DNA of 18,921 nucleotides, taken from contig DASTCC010000322.1 in NCBI GenBank assembly GCA_035711465.1, positions 1-18,921 of the forward strand. The letters run 5' to 3'. Positions 1 through 8,001 of the stretch are shown here, piece by piece (the first letter of the stretch is position 1; every line of letters begins with the position of its first letter). The translations under genes were made by a program, and so were the position numbers. Source of the DNA: DASTCC01 sp035711465. GTDB lineage: Bacteria > Acidobacteriota > Vicinamibacteria > Vicinamibacterales > SCN-69-37. The notes beneath the pieces were generated by a model, which searched no databases, was not told the DNA's origin, and saw only the letters and a program-made list of their open reading frames with translations.

Positions 1-1061
1 GCGGTTTCGCGATCACCAACACCGACGACTTCACTGGCGGCGTCGAGCGCATCCTCGAGGATCTCGATCACTATTACCTGCTCGGCTTCTATCCCGCTGA
101 CGCGGATCGCAAGGGCTATCGGGCGCTCGAATTGAAGGTGAATCGGCCGGGCGTGACGGTGCGCGCACGCAAAGGCTACGAAGCTGGCCCGCCGCGAGAC
201 GCGAAGGCCGACGAGAAGAAGGATCCGCTCGATGCGCTGGCGACCGCCGTCGTGCCGAAGAGTGCCATTCCTCTCCGGCTGGTGGCCGTGCCGCTGACCA
301 GAGCTTCGCTGGCTCCGGCGAGCGGCCGAGCCGGCGCGCCGCCGTCCGCAACGGCCGCGCGCGAGACGCCGATCGAAGTCGCGCTCGAAGTCTCGACACC
401 CGTCGATCGCGTCGTCAGCGCCGACGGGAAGGTCGCCGACTCGATCCGCTACACGGTCTTCGCCGCGAACATCAGGAACGGCAAGATCGTGAAGCAGTTC
501 TCGAACACGGCGCAGATCACGTCGGCGACGGCGGTCGGCGTGAAGCCCGGAGGGATGATCACCTACCAGCTGCCGGTGCAGCTCTCGCTCGAGCCTGGCC
601 GCTACCAGCTGCGCGCCGCCGTGCTCAGCGACGCGATGAACGACGGCGGCAGCGTCTATGCGACCATCGACGTACCCAATTTCATCCGCGACTCGCTGCC
701 GATGAGCGCGCTGGTGATCGGCTACGCGGAAGCATCGCGCCTCGCGGTCACCACCGGCGGCGCCGCGAAGAGCGCGTTTCCATTCGTGCCGACGCTGGCG
801 CGCGAGTTCGCCAGCAGCGATCGGCTGCGGCTCTACTTCGATCTCACGCCGCGCGGCGCGATCTCACAGGTCCTCGTCGAGATCGTCGACGCGGAGGGCA
901 AGTCCCTGTGGTCGATGCGCCCGCCGCTCAGCCAATCCGGGCGCGAGGCGTTCGATATTCCCGTGTCGCTCGCCGGCCTGCCGCCGGGCCGATACCGGCT
1001 GCGCGCGACGGCGATCGGATCCGCGCGAACCAGCCGCGAGCTCGTCTTCGCAGTCCGTTGA
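1..1061 (+). CDS. VWFA-related Acidobacteria-type protein, 3' portion (5' end outside window)
   Basis: The reading frame is open from the left edge (first full codon at base 3) and ends at TGA 1059-1061, so only about 352 C-terminal residues are visible. The opening residues include the signature YYLLGFYP followed by GYRALELKV and RARKGY. That is the typical end of the VWFA-related domain abundant in Acidobacteriota (TIGR03436 type). After it comes a linker rich in Ala and Pro, then beta-rich segments that look like the usual C-terminal part of these proteins. The metal-binding MIDAS motif would lie upstream and cannot be checked. Members are usually secreted or surface proteins of unknown function, so no substrate can be named. 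The gene converges on the small gene at 1076-1426 with only 14 bases between stop codons and no evident terminator hairpin. Family assignment is firm; the role is unknown. Confidence 0.85.
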   Translation, partial: GFAITNTDDFTGGVERILEDLDHYYLLGFYPADADRKGYRALELKVNRPGVTVRARKGYEAGPPRDAKADEKKDPLDALATAVVPKSAIPLRLVAVPLTRASLAPASGRAGAPPSATAARETPIEVALEVSTPVDRVVSADGKVADSIRYTVFAANIRNGKIVKQFSNTAQITSATAVGVKPGGMITYQLPVQLSLEPGRYQLRAAVLSDAMNDGGSVYATIDVPNFIRDSLPMSALVIGYAEASRLAVTTGGAAKSAFPFVPTLAREFASSDRLRLYFDLTPRGAISQVLVEIVDAEGKSLWSMRPPLSQSGREAFDIPVSLAGLPPGRYRLRATAIGSARTSRELVFAVR

Positions 1062-1075
1062 TGGGTGACGACGGG

Positions 1076-1426
1076 TTACGACGTCTCGTCCGAAGTCGCG
1101 TCCTGCCCCTTCACCAGCTTGAGCAACTGCCCGCGGCGGACGCGATCGATCGCGACTTTCGCGTCGTCGACGGCGCGCGCGAAGGCGAGGCCGTAGAGAA
1201 ACCCGGCGTCGAACGCCGCGACCCCTGGCTGCGCGGCGGCCTCGGGATCGTCCACCTGGAGCAGCGCGCTGATCGCGTCGATCAGCAGCTGCCGTTCCGT
1301 TGCGATCATCATGCCGAGCTCGGCCACTTCGTTCTCGGGCAGCGGCGTCGGTCCCTGGTCGGCCGCCTTCAACGTGTGCTTGACGAGCTGTTCGGTATGG
1401 TGATTCACGTCTTCCCACTTGCCCAT
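1076..1426 (-). CDS. small unknown soluble protein, 116 aa
   Basis: I do not recognise this family. The chosen ATG (1424-1426) gives a protein starting MGKWEDVNHHTEQ. It has an AGAGGG ribosome-binding site about eight bases upstream, which is better than any in-frame start further out (the frame stays open to 1552). The protein has no membrane segment, no signal peptide and no Cys. It looks mostly helical and is rich in Ala, Asp, Glu and Val, with the charged tail LLKLVKGQDATSDETS. It lies head to head with the kinase gene at 1536, so the 109 bases between them should carry both promoters; none was clear to me. It might be a small regulatory or structural helical protein, but nothing in the sequence proves that. 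Confidence 0.6.
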   Translation of the reverse strand: MGKWEDVNHHTEQLVKHTLKAADQGPTPLPENEVAELGMMIATERQLLIDAISALLQVDDPEAAAQPGVAAFDAGFLYGLAFARAVDDAKVAIDRVRRGQLLKLVKGQDATSDETS

Positions 1427-1535
1427 CGGGTTCGCCCTCTGCACGTCCGCGCGTTCTTCATTATGTCCGGCATTGCTCGCCGGCATCGGCGGCTTCGCCG
1501 CGCGGCGATGACACGATAGGCTGTTGTCCGTCGTC

Positions 1536-3806
1536 ATGACTCCGACGCACATCGGATCCTACCGGGTCGTCCGGGAAATCGGCCAGGGCGGCATGGGCGT
1601 CGTCTACGCCGCGCACGACGATCGGCTCGACAGGGCCGTTGCGATCAAGGTCGTGCGGCCGGATCTGGTGGCCGATCCGGTATCGCGGCAGCGATTCCTG
1701 CGCGAGGCCCGCGCGGCCGCGCGGGTCAGCCATCCACACATCTGCCCGCTCTACGAGCTCGCCGAGGACCACGGCACGCCGTTCCTGGTGATGGAACTGC
1801 TCGAGGGCGAATCGCTCGCCAGCCGCCTCGAGCGCGGCGCGATTCCGCCGCGCGAAGCACTGCGGCTGGCGAACCAGATGCTCGCCGCGCTGGCCGCGCT
1901 TCATCGCCGCGGCATCGTCCATCGCGATCTCAAGCCGGCGAACGTCTTCCTGACGCCGCACGGCGTCAAGCTCGTCGACTTCGGGCTGGCGCAGCGGCCG
2001 GCCAACGAGGATGCGACGCGCGAGGCGAGCCTGACCGGCCGCGGCCACGTCGTCGGCACGCCGCGCTACATGGCTCCCGAGCAGCTCTTCGGCAAGTCGG
2101 CTGACGAGCGCGCCGATGTGTGGGCGGCGGCGGCCGTGATCTACGAGATGCTCGCGGGCCGGCCCGCATTCGGCGGCAGCTCGCTGCCGGAGATCGCGCA
2201 TGCCGTCGGCTACGAGGAGCCTGCGGCCCTCGGTGATCTTCCCGATCTCGCCGCCATCGATCGCGCGCTGCGTCCGGCGTTGGCCAAGGATCCGGTGGCG
2301 CGCATCCCGCGCGCGGAGATGCTGGCCGCCAACCTCGACGCGGCGCTGGCGCCGACGACCGACGTCGCCGCGCGATCCGGCAGCACCTCGTCGCCGCTGG
2401 TGGCGCGGCATGCGCCGCGGGTGACGCGCTTCGTCGCGCTGCCGCTGCGCGTGCTCCGCAGCGATCCGGACACCGACTTCCTCGCCTTTTCGGTTCCCGA
2501 CGCCGTGTCCGCCGCGCTCGCGTCGCTCGAGTCGGTCAGCGTCCGGACGCCGCGCGCGACGCCGGCGGGCGAGATCGATCCGGTGGCGATCGGTCGGGAC
2601 TGGGACGTCGACGTCCTCCTCACCGGCACGCTGCTCCGCGCCGGCAACGACGTGCGCGTGAGCGCACGGCTGGCCGACGCGACCGACGGCCGGCTGCTCT
2701 GGTCGCACACGGCGCAGGCGCCGCTCGCCGATCTGTTTCAGCTCCAGGATGATCTGACCGAGCGCATCGTCACCTCGCTGAAGCTGCCGCTGACGGCGCG
2801 CGATCGGCGCGCGCTCGAACGCCAGGCGCCGGCGAGCGCGGAGGCGTACGAGCTCTACATGCGCGCCAACGAGATGATCGCGCACGCGAGTCGCTGGAAC
2901 GACGCGCGGGCGCTGTACGAGCGCGCGGTCGAGCTCGATCCGACGTTCGCGCCGGCCTGGGCACGGCTCGGCCGGGCGCGGCGCGTCCTCGCCAAGTGGG
3001 GCGCCGCGGTCGACACCAACCTGCTGCCGATGGCGCAGCAGGCGTTCCGACGCGCCTTCGACCTCGATCCGGACTCGTCGATCGCGCACGACCTCGCCGC
3101 CTACGTCGACGTCGAGCTCGGCAAGGCGCCCGAAGCGATGGAGCGCCTGCTCGGGCGCGCCGTGCTCCATCCCGCCGACCCGGGCGTCATGGCCGGACTG
3201 GTCACCACCTGCCGGTATGCCGGGCTGCTCGAGGCGTCACGCGCCGCGCACGCGCGCGCCATCGCCATCGATCCGGCGGCGCACACGAGCGTCAGCTGGA
3301 CGCATTTCCTGCTCGGCGACTTCGCAGCGGCCATCGCCACCGACGTCGCTCAGCCGCCCTTCTGCGCGATGATGGCGAAGCTGCTCACCGGGCAGCTGCG
3401 CCAGGAGGACATCATCGCGGTCGAGAACGCGCTGCCGGAAGCCGGCGCTCGCCGCGTCGTTCGCGGCTACCGCCTGATCCTGAACAAGCAGATCGACGAC
3501 GCGGTTCAGGAGATCGAGGCGCTCGGCGCCTCCGGCTTCAACGACCCCGAGGGATGGTACCTGCACGCCCTGCTGTTCGCGCACGTCGGCGCGTTCGAGA
3601 CTGCGCTGACGCTGCTGAAGAAATCAGTGGACCTGAACTTCGCCTGCTACCAGCCGCTCTCGACGTGCCAGGAGTGGGACGGCTTGCGCGGCAACGCGCA
3701 GTTCCAGTCGCTGCTGAAACGCACGCGCGAACTGGTCAGCGACGCGGGTGAAGTCTACGAACGCGCGGGCGGCCCGGCGCTGCTCGGCCGACTGTCACAA
3801 GACTGA
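1536..3806 (+). CDS. soluble Ser/Thr protein kinase with TolB-like and TPR regions
   Basis: A Hanks-type protein kinase that transfers phosphate from ATP to Ser/Thr residues. The kinase domain spans about residues 9-265. It has the glycine loop GQGGMGVVY (16-24), the ATP-anchoring Lys38 in AIKVV, the catalytic motif HRDLKPAN (Asp131), the metal-binding DFG (Asp148) and the activation-segment motif GTPRYMAPEQ, so it should be active. Residues about 296-415 resemble the TolB-N/FlgO-like region often found in acidobacterial kinases (ALPLRVL, then VDVLLTGTLLR and GRLLWS). From about 433 to 756 come TPR-like helices (for example ALYERAVELDPTFAPAWARLG). There is no transmembrane stretch, unlike PknB-type receptors, so it is probably cytoplasmic. 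The ATG at 1536 was chosen; an in-frame TTG at 1524 would add four residues, and neither has a good ribosome-binding site. The target protein is unknown. Confidence 0.9.
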   Translation: MTPTHIGSYRVVREIGQGGMGVVYAAHDDRLDRAVAIKVVRPDLVADPVSRQRFLREARAAARVSHPHICPLYELAEDHGTPFLVMELLEGESLASRLERGAIPPREALRLANQMLAALAALHRRGIVHRDLKPANVFLTPHGVKLVDFGLAQRPANEDATREASLTGRGHVVGTPRYMAPEQLFGKSADERADVWAAAAVIYEMLAGRPAFGGSSLPEIAHAVGYEEPAALGDLPDLAAIDRALRPALAKDPVARIPRAEMLAANLDAALAPTTDVAARSGSTSSPLVARHAPRVTRFVALPLRVLRSDPDTDFLAFSVPDAVSAALASLESVSVRTPRATPAGEIDPVAIGRDWDVDVLLTGTLLRAGNDVRVSARLADATDGRLLWSHTAQAPLADLFQLQDDLTERIVTSLKLPLTARDRRALERQAPASAEAYELYMRANEMIAHASRWNDARALYERAVELDPTFAPAWARLGRARRVLAKWGAAVDTNLLPMAQQAFRRAFDLDPDSSIAHDLAAYVDVELGKAPEAMERLLGRAVLHPADPGVMAGLVTTCRYAGLLEASRAAHARAIAIDPAAHTSVSWTHFLLGDFAAAIATDVAQPPFCAMMAKLLTGQLRQEDIIAVENALPEAGARRVVRGYRLILNKQIDDAVQEIEALGASGFNDPEGWYLHALLFAHVGAFETALTLLKKSVDLNFACYQPLSTCQEWDGLRGNAQFQSLLKRTRELVSDAGEVYERAGGPALLGRLSQD

Positions 3807-3885
3807 ACCTTGGAGCGCACTGGCGAGCCGTGGAGTATCTTCTTTCAAGAGAACTCTCCACGGCGCTCCACGGCCCCAAGGTTCA
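3804..3885. terminator. nested hairpin between convergent genes, candidate bidirectional terminator
   Basis: Three inverted repeats are nested. The outer pair is TGAACCTTGG (3804-3813) with CCAAGGTTCA (3876-3885). The middle pair is GGAGCGC (3812-3818) with GCGCTCC (3863-3869). The inner pair is CCGTGGAG (3828-3835) with CTCCACGG (3856-3863). A second CTCCACGG at 3866-3873 could compete for the inner arm. The T-rich run TGTTTTGATCTTT follows on the plus side. The structure starts at the kinase stop codon and ends 13 bases before the stop of the minus-strand gene at 3899. Position and symmetry fit a terminator for both genes, but the T tract is weak, so this is inferred. Confidence 0.6.
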
Positions 3886-3898
3886 AGTGTTTTGATCT

Positions 3899-5638
3899 TT
3901 ACTGCTGGCCGCCCTTCGCCTTCAGCGCTCGGTACTGATCCAGCCCCGCGGCAACCTTGAGCTCGATGCCCATCTTGCCGATGGCTGCCGTCGCTTTGGT
4001 TGGATCTCCCGACACGCCGGAGTCCTGCGGACCGCCCCACGGCATGATCTGATCCTTGCGCACGCCTTCGGGGCGCACGTGCAGCAGTTGCGAGGTGTCG
4101 CTGATGCCGGCGTGGCTGCCGACCGTCTGGTCGTCGAAGCCGAACTGCTTGTTCATGTAGGCGCGGTAGCGGCTGCGGCCTTCCTCGTAGTAATCGGTGA
4201 GCGGATAGACGCGCGCCGGCGAATCCTTCCACTCCGCGTTCAGCGCCTCGGCGACCGCGCGAATGCCCGCCTGGTTGCCGCCGCTGTCGCCGATGATCAG
4301 GATGTCGGTGAAGCCGTGCGCCTTCAGACTGCGCGCCGCGGCGTCGAGGAGACGATCGAACGCCGGCGAGGGCAGCGAGATCACGCCCGGACCGGCACGA
4401 TCCGGGTTGCCTTCCGGCACGTACTGAACGGTCGGCGCCACCAGCGCGTTCTTCAGCTGCCGGGCCATCATGTTCGCGGCGTAGGTGACGATGTAGTTAT
4501 GCTTGCCGAGAATCATGTGGTAGCCGTTCTTCTCGGTGCCGCCGGTCGGGATGATCGCCGTCGTCCTGCCCGCTTTCATCAGGTCGCGCGTCTCTTCCCA
4601 CGTCAGCTCGTCGATGAAGACCGTATCCGGCGGGTTGGTCGGTGAGACGCCGGCCGGAGCCGTGAGCATCGTCGGCTGAGGCGGGCCGGCGTTCGCGTCG
4701 GCGTTGCCGCGACCGCCCCGGCCGCCGCGTCCGCCGCCACGGCCGCCGCGGCCAGCGGCGTTCGGATCCGGCAGCGGCGCCGGTTGAAGCGTGCCGGCCA
4801 TCAGTCCGCGGATCTGCGCGAGCGCGCAGTCGACCTTGATCTGCAGGAAGATCTTGCCGAGCTCAGGCGTCGCTTTCGTGGGATCGCCGGTGACGCCGCT
4901 GTTCTGATAGCCGCCGCCGGGTGCGAGCTTGTTCCTGCGGATGTGCTGCGGCGCGATGAACATCAGCTCCGAGGTGTCGAGGATGTTCGCGTGCCCGCCG
5001 ATCTCGTTCTCGGGAATGCCGAGGTTCTTGACGATCCAGGCCCGTTGATCGTCGCCGCTCTTGGTGTAGTAGTCGTCGATCCAGAACGCGCGCGCCGAGC
5101 CCGCCCACATCTCGTCGAGTTTCGCGGCGGCGTTCCTCATCCCGGTGCGGTTGCCGCCGGAATCACCGAGGAACAGGATCGTCTTGAAGCCGCCCGCCTT
5201 CAGGCTGCGCCCCGTCTCGACCAGCAGATCGACGAAGCGATCTTCAGGAAGCGTGATCGTGCCGGGCTTGCCCATGTGGCCGCCGGGATTCTCCCAGCTG
5301 CCTTCGGGCACGTAGGTGATCACCGGCGCCACCAGCGTCTCGCCGAGCCCGCGGGCGATCTGGTCGCTCGCGTACTGCATCGCGAACTTGTGCTCGCCGT
5401 CGACCATGTGCGGGCCCTTCTGCTCGGTGCCCGCGGTGCCGACGATGACCGTCGTCGTCCCGGCCTTGATCAGATCGCGCACTTCGGCCCAGGTCAGATC
5501 CTCGAGCATCACCGTATCCGGCGGCTTGCCCGCGTCCTTCGTGGCCGGCGCGTTGGCCGGGCGCTGTGCGATGAGCGTGGCGGCGAGTAACGACAGAACG
5601 ATGACCGAGGACGCGAGCAGGCGCGCGAGTGTCGTCAT
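3899..5638 (-). CDS. secreted tandem creatininase-family protein (two domains)
   Basis: The protein has 579 residues with an N-terminal signal peptide (hydrophobic core about 7-24), so it is exported. Two homologous creatininase-fold domains follow, at about 40-285 and 331-579, joined by a Gly/Arg-rich linker. Each opens with a DLTW or ELTW strand, then GTEQKGPHM or GTEKNGYHM, then GDSGGN, and ends with SGVxGDPTKAT. The family includes amidohydrolases that open creatinine and related amides using paired metal ions. Here Glu72 is kept, but the usual His of GSxEQHG is Lys or Asn, the usual GTD Asp is His (GEH or GKH), and the His of NGHGGN is Ser. This matches a secreted subfamily seen in Acidobacteriota and Gemmatimonadota, whose substrate I do not know. 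It is the last gene of the minus-strand block and ends beside the 3804-3885 hairpin. No strong ribosome-binding site precedes the ATG. Confidence 0.85.
   Translation of the reverse strand: MTTLARLLASSVIVLSLLAATLIAQRPANAPATKDAGKPPDTVMLEDLTWAEVRDLIKAGTTTVIVGTAGTEQKGPHMVDGEHKFAMQYASDQIARGLGETLVAPVITYVPEGSWENPGGHMGKPGTITLPEDRFVDLLVETGRSLKAGGFKTILFLGDSGGNRTGMRNAAAKLDEMWAGSARAFWIDDYYTKSGDDQRAWIVKNLGIPENEIGGHANILDTSELMFIAPQHIRRNKLAPGGGYQNSGVTGDPTKATPELGKIFLQIKVDCALAQIRGLMAGTLQPAPLPDPNAAGRGGRGGGRGGRGGRGNADANAGPPQPTMLTAPAGVSPTNPPDTVFIDELTWEETRDLMKAGRTTAIIPTGGTEKNGYHMILGKHNYIVTYAANMMARQLKNALVAPTVQYVPEGNPDRAGPGVISLPSPAFDRLLDAAARSLKAHGFTDILIIGDSGGNQAGIRAVAEALNAEWKDSPARVYPLTDYYEEGRSRYRAYMNKQFGFDDQTVGSHAGISDTSQLLHVRPEGVRKDQIMPWGGPQDSGVSGDPTKATAAIGKMGIELKVAAGLDQYRALKAKGGQQ
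4706..4753 (-). repeat. Gly/Arg-rich (RGG-like) linker coding repeat
   Basis: A low-complexity run of GGN and CGN codons encodes about 16 residues of the form GRGGRGGGRGGRGGRG (roughly residues 296-311). It lies between the two creatininase-like domains and is followed by a Pro/Ala-rich spacer. It is probably a flexible, positively charged tether, and the repeat may vary in length between strains. Confidence 0.75.
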
Positions 5639-5737
5639 GAGCCGGTCGGGGTCGTGAGACCCGGCCTCCGAAGGAACGGGTTCGAACCAAGGGTGAGTCG
5701 GAAGAGATTCTAGACCACGCCGGACGTGCGGCGGGGC

Positions 5738-6550
5738 CTATCGAAACCGCTCGTCCAGAATGCCGGAGGGCGCGGCCTTGTCGAGCGCTGTGAAGGTGCC
5801 GAATCTCGCGATCTCGTCCGCCGCGGCCAGGAACCCGCCCCACGCGGCCCTGGCGAGCGCGCCGCCGACGCTGATGCGGCGTACGCCCAGCGCGGCGAGC
5901 TCCTCAACGGACGTGAACCCGCTGCTGACGAGCACGTTCACCGGCTTGGGCGCGACGGCGGCGACGACTGCGGCGATGTCGGTCCGGGAACGGAGGCCCG
6001 GCGCGTAGAGCACGTCGGCGCCGGCGTCGGCGTAGCTGGTGAGGCGGGCAATGACGTCGGCGAGATCCGGACGACCGGCGACGAAGCCTTCGGCGCGGCC
6101 GACGAGCAGCACGCCGGTGCCGCTGGCGTCGATGGCGGCGCGCACCGCGCGCACGCGATCGGTGGCGAGCTCGAGATCGAACAGCGGCGCATTCGCGTTG
6201 CCGGTGGAATCCTCGATCGACAACCCGGCGATGCCGGTCGCCACGGCGCGCATCACATTGGCGGCGACCTCGTCGGGCGCGACCGCGAATCCACCCTCGA
6301 AGTCGGCGTTGACAGGCACGTCCACCGCCGAAGCGATGTCGTGCAGATGCGCGAGCACCTGCTCGAGCGGCACGTGATTGTCCGCGCGGCCGAGCGTCCA
6401 CGCAAAGCCGGAGCTCGTGGTCGCCAGCGCCTTGAAGCCCAGCTGCGCCAGGATGCGCGCGCTGCCGACGTCCCACGGATTCGGGAGGACGAAGCAGCCG
6501 GTCTGATGCAGCTCGTGGAAGACGCGAACGCGATCGGCGATGCGGCTCAT
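5738..6550 (-). CDS. isocitrate lyase/PEP mutase family enzyme
   Basis: This 270-residue protein belongs to the PEP mutase/isocitrate lyase superfamily, TIM-barrel enzymes that make or break C-C or C-P bonds next to a carboxylate using Mg2+. Visible signatures are PNPWDVGSARIL (23-34), ALATTSSGFAWTLG (41-54), the metal-binding region NADFEGGF (81-88, with Asp83 and Glu85) and GLSIEDSTG (109-117). The length fits the short oxaloacetate-decarboxylase/phosphonomutase-like group. The KKCGH motif of true isocitrate lyase is absent, so isocitrate is an unlikely substrate; a 2-methylisocitrate-like or oxaloacetate-type reaction is possible. The ATG (6548-6550) overlaps the stop codon of the upstream gene as ATGA, suggesting coupled translation. 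The frame stays open upstream through the neighbouring gene, but the homology begins only here. Confidence 0.88.
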   Translation of the reverse strand: MSRIADRVRVFHELHQTGCFVLPNPWDVGSARILAQLGFKALATTSSGFAWTLGRADNHVPLEQVLAHLHDIASAVDVPVNADFEGGFAVAPDEVAANVMRAVATGIAGLSIEDSTGNANAPLFDLELATDRVRAVRAAIDASGTGVLLVGRAEGFVAGRPDLADVIARLTSYADAGADVLYAPGLRSRTDIAAVVAAVAPKPVNVLVSSGFTSVEELAALGVRRISVGGALARAAWGGFLAAADEIARFGTFTALDKAAPSGILDERFR

Positions 6551-7206
6551 CGCTTCATGATAGTCGGCGCCGATCGATCGGCCGCGGCGGCCCACGGCAC
6601 CATGATCCAGCCGATCAGAGCGAACCACCCGAGCGCGCGGACGCTCGGCGGCGGCGGCGACCATGGGCTCGTCGCCCACATCAGCGTCGAAACGATCACC
6701 AGCGACCAGAACGCGATCCGCGCGCCGCGCGTCCGCGGCGGCGCGGTGCGCAGGAAGATCGCGATGCCCGCGATCCAGATCGCGCCTTCGATCGCGAACG
6801 TCAGCGGAATCGAGTTCCAGAGCCCGAGACCGTAGTGCGGCGAGGCGCCGGGCCAGAGTGGCATGTCCGGCGCATGGCTGATGACGTCGAGCACCCAGTG
6901 GCTGACGACGAGCACGACGAGCAGCAGGGAGACGCGGCGCCCAGGCGCGATCGCGCGCGCGATCGCGGCGAGCAGGCCGCCCCAGATCACGGACGTCGCG
7001 AGGCTGTGGGACCACGGGTAGGAGTCGAAGACGAGCGGCGTGAACGCGGTGGCGCCCGGCACGATCCGGACCGACTCGACGCCGATCAGCACGAACAGCG
7101 GCCAGATCAGGTCGAGCGCGGTCACGGCCGCCATCGTCCAGCCGAGGTTGAGCGCTGGCGCGGCGCGCTTGGCGGCAAGAGCGACGCCGAGGTGTCCGAC
7201 GAACAT
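6547..7206 (-). CDS. YdjM/DUF457-like integral membrane putative metal-dependent hydrolase
   Basis: A 219-residue membrane protein with five or six hydrophobic segments. It has the His/Asp pattern of the YdjM (DUF457) group, annotated as LexA-binding or metal-dependent membrane hydrolases: HLGVALAAKR near the N-terminus (His5), SYPWSHSLA (His67), and SHWVLDVISHAPDMPLWP (His103, Asp107, His111, Asp114). The clustered His and Asp residues face the same segment and could bind a metal, but the chemical role of this family is not established. The start ATG (7204-7206) shares one base with the stop of the acetyltransferase gene (TGATG), and the stop overlaps the next ATG by four bases. It therefore sits in a tightly coupled three-gene unit. 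Confidence 0.75.
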   Translation of the reverse strand: MFVGHLGVALAAKRAAPALNLGWTMAAVTALDLIWPLFVLIGVESVRIVPGATAFTPLVFDSYPWSHSLATSVIWGGLLAAIARAIAPGRRVSLLLVVLVVSHWVLDVISHAPDMPLWPGASPHYGLGLWNSIPLTFAIEGAIWIAGIAIFLRTAPPRTRGARIAFWSLVIVSTLMWATSPWSPPPPSVRALGWFALIGWIMVPWAAAADRSAPTIMKR

Positions 7207-7967
7207 CAGTCCAGCCGCCCGCGCAGGATGCGCGCGCAGGGAAACAGACCGGCGCGTTGCAGCGTCGCGCGCGATCCGATGTTGTCCACGCCCGTCCGCG
7301 CCGCCGGCACAGAGCCGCGCTCGCGACAGACACGCTTCACTTCCTGCACCAGATACGCGCCGTAGCCCTTGCGGCGATGCGGCTCGGCGACTTCCATGTA
7401 GACGTCGCCGTAGGGCGGGTTGTAGTGGTAGAGCGCGCCGCCGGTGGCGACGACCTCGCCGTCGAGCTCCAGCCCGTACTCACCGATCGGCTCGACCGCA
7501 TGCGGAAACACGCGCTTGCGCTCGAGCCAGCCGAGCTGGCGGAACTTCACGCCGGGCGCCGGCAGCGTCGTCGTCACCGCATCGGCGAAGAGAATCGTGT
7601 CGGACGTGATGTCGCGGGCGCAGTCGTACAGCATGAGCGTGAGCAGCACGTCGTTGGTCTGCGCTTCGACGTGCTTCGCGCCGCTCACGGCAACCACTTC
7701 GCGAAAGAGCGGCAGCGCGGCGCTGCGATAGCCCGGCAGGACGTAGAACTCCTTGAGTGTGTCCCTCGGGTCGCCGGGCGCGCCGCCGACCGCGGCATAG
7801 CCGACGACCTCGCCGAGCAGCTTGAGCTGGTAGGAGTTCGTGAAGCCGCGCTCATGCCAGGAGTCGTGGCCGATCTGGCAGTCCATCTCGCGCCGGTATT
7901 CCTCGCGCAACTCGAGAATCGCGTCGAGCGGCACGAGATCGACCTGACGCGCCGCCGGTGTCGTCAT
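7206..7967 (-). CDS. GNAT-family N-acetyltransferase
   Basis: About 253 residues. The C-terminal part has the GNAT acetyl-CoA-binding motif: a beta strand (DVYMEVAEP) followed by HRRKGYGAYLVQEVKRV, which fits the R-x-x-G-x-G/A loop and helix. It ends with GSRATLQRAGLFPCARIL, like the usual last strands of the fold. The N-terminal half (KLLGEVVGYAAVGG, LKEFYVLPGYR) looks like a second, degenerate GNAT-like half, so the protein may be a double-GNAT type; I could not prove this. The acceptor is unknown. Two adjacent ATG codons occur at 7970 and 7967. The second was chosen because AGGG lies about six bases upstream of it. The open frame extends to 8081 but that part overlaps the VOC gene and shows no homology. 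Confidence 0.8.
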   Translation of the reverse strand: MTTPAARQVDLVPLDAILELREEYRREMDCQIGHDSWHERGFTNSYQLKLLGEVVGYAAVGGAPGDPRDTLKEFYVLPGYRSAALPLFREVVAVSGAKHVEAQTNDVLLTLMLYDCARDITSDTILFADAVTTTLPAPGVKFRQLGWLERKRVFPHAVEPIGEYGLELDGEVVATGGALYHYNPPYGDVYMEVAEPHRRKGYGAYLVQEVKRVCRERGSVPAARTGVDNIGSRATLQRAGLFPCARILRGRLD

Positions 7968-8001
7968 CATCGGCCCTGTCGATTCGGATGCCGGCGTCCG
8001 T

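Noticed and set aside
1461..3170. A 569-codon open frame on the minus strand
   Set aside because: It lies opposite the kinase gene, is rich in Arg and Ala as expected for a shadow frame in high-G+C DNA, and has no family motif.
5649..5662. Small hairpin GGGTC-GTGA-GACCC just upstream of the creatininase-like gene
   Set aside because: It has only 5 base pairs, no T tract and no link to a known regulator. Such hairpins are frequent by chance in this base composition.
5679..5688. GGTTCGAACC, like the T-loop arm of a tRNA
   Set aside because: Flanking bases do not pair into a T stem and no acceptor or anticodon stem is present on either strand. It is simply a short palindrome.
5738..7333. A single 531-residue protein that joins the PEP mutase-like domain to an N-terminal extension
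   Set aside because: The first half is a shifted frame of the YdjM-like gene. Homology begins at the ATG at 6550, and the ATGA overlap shows two genes.
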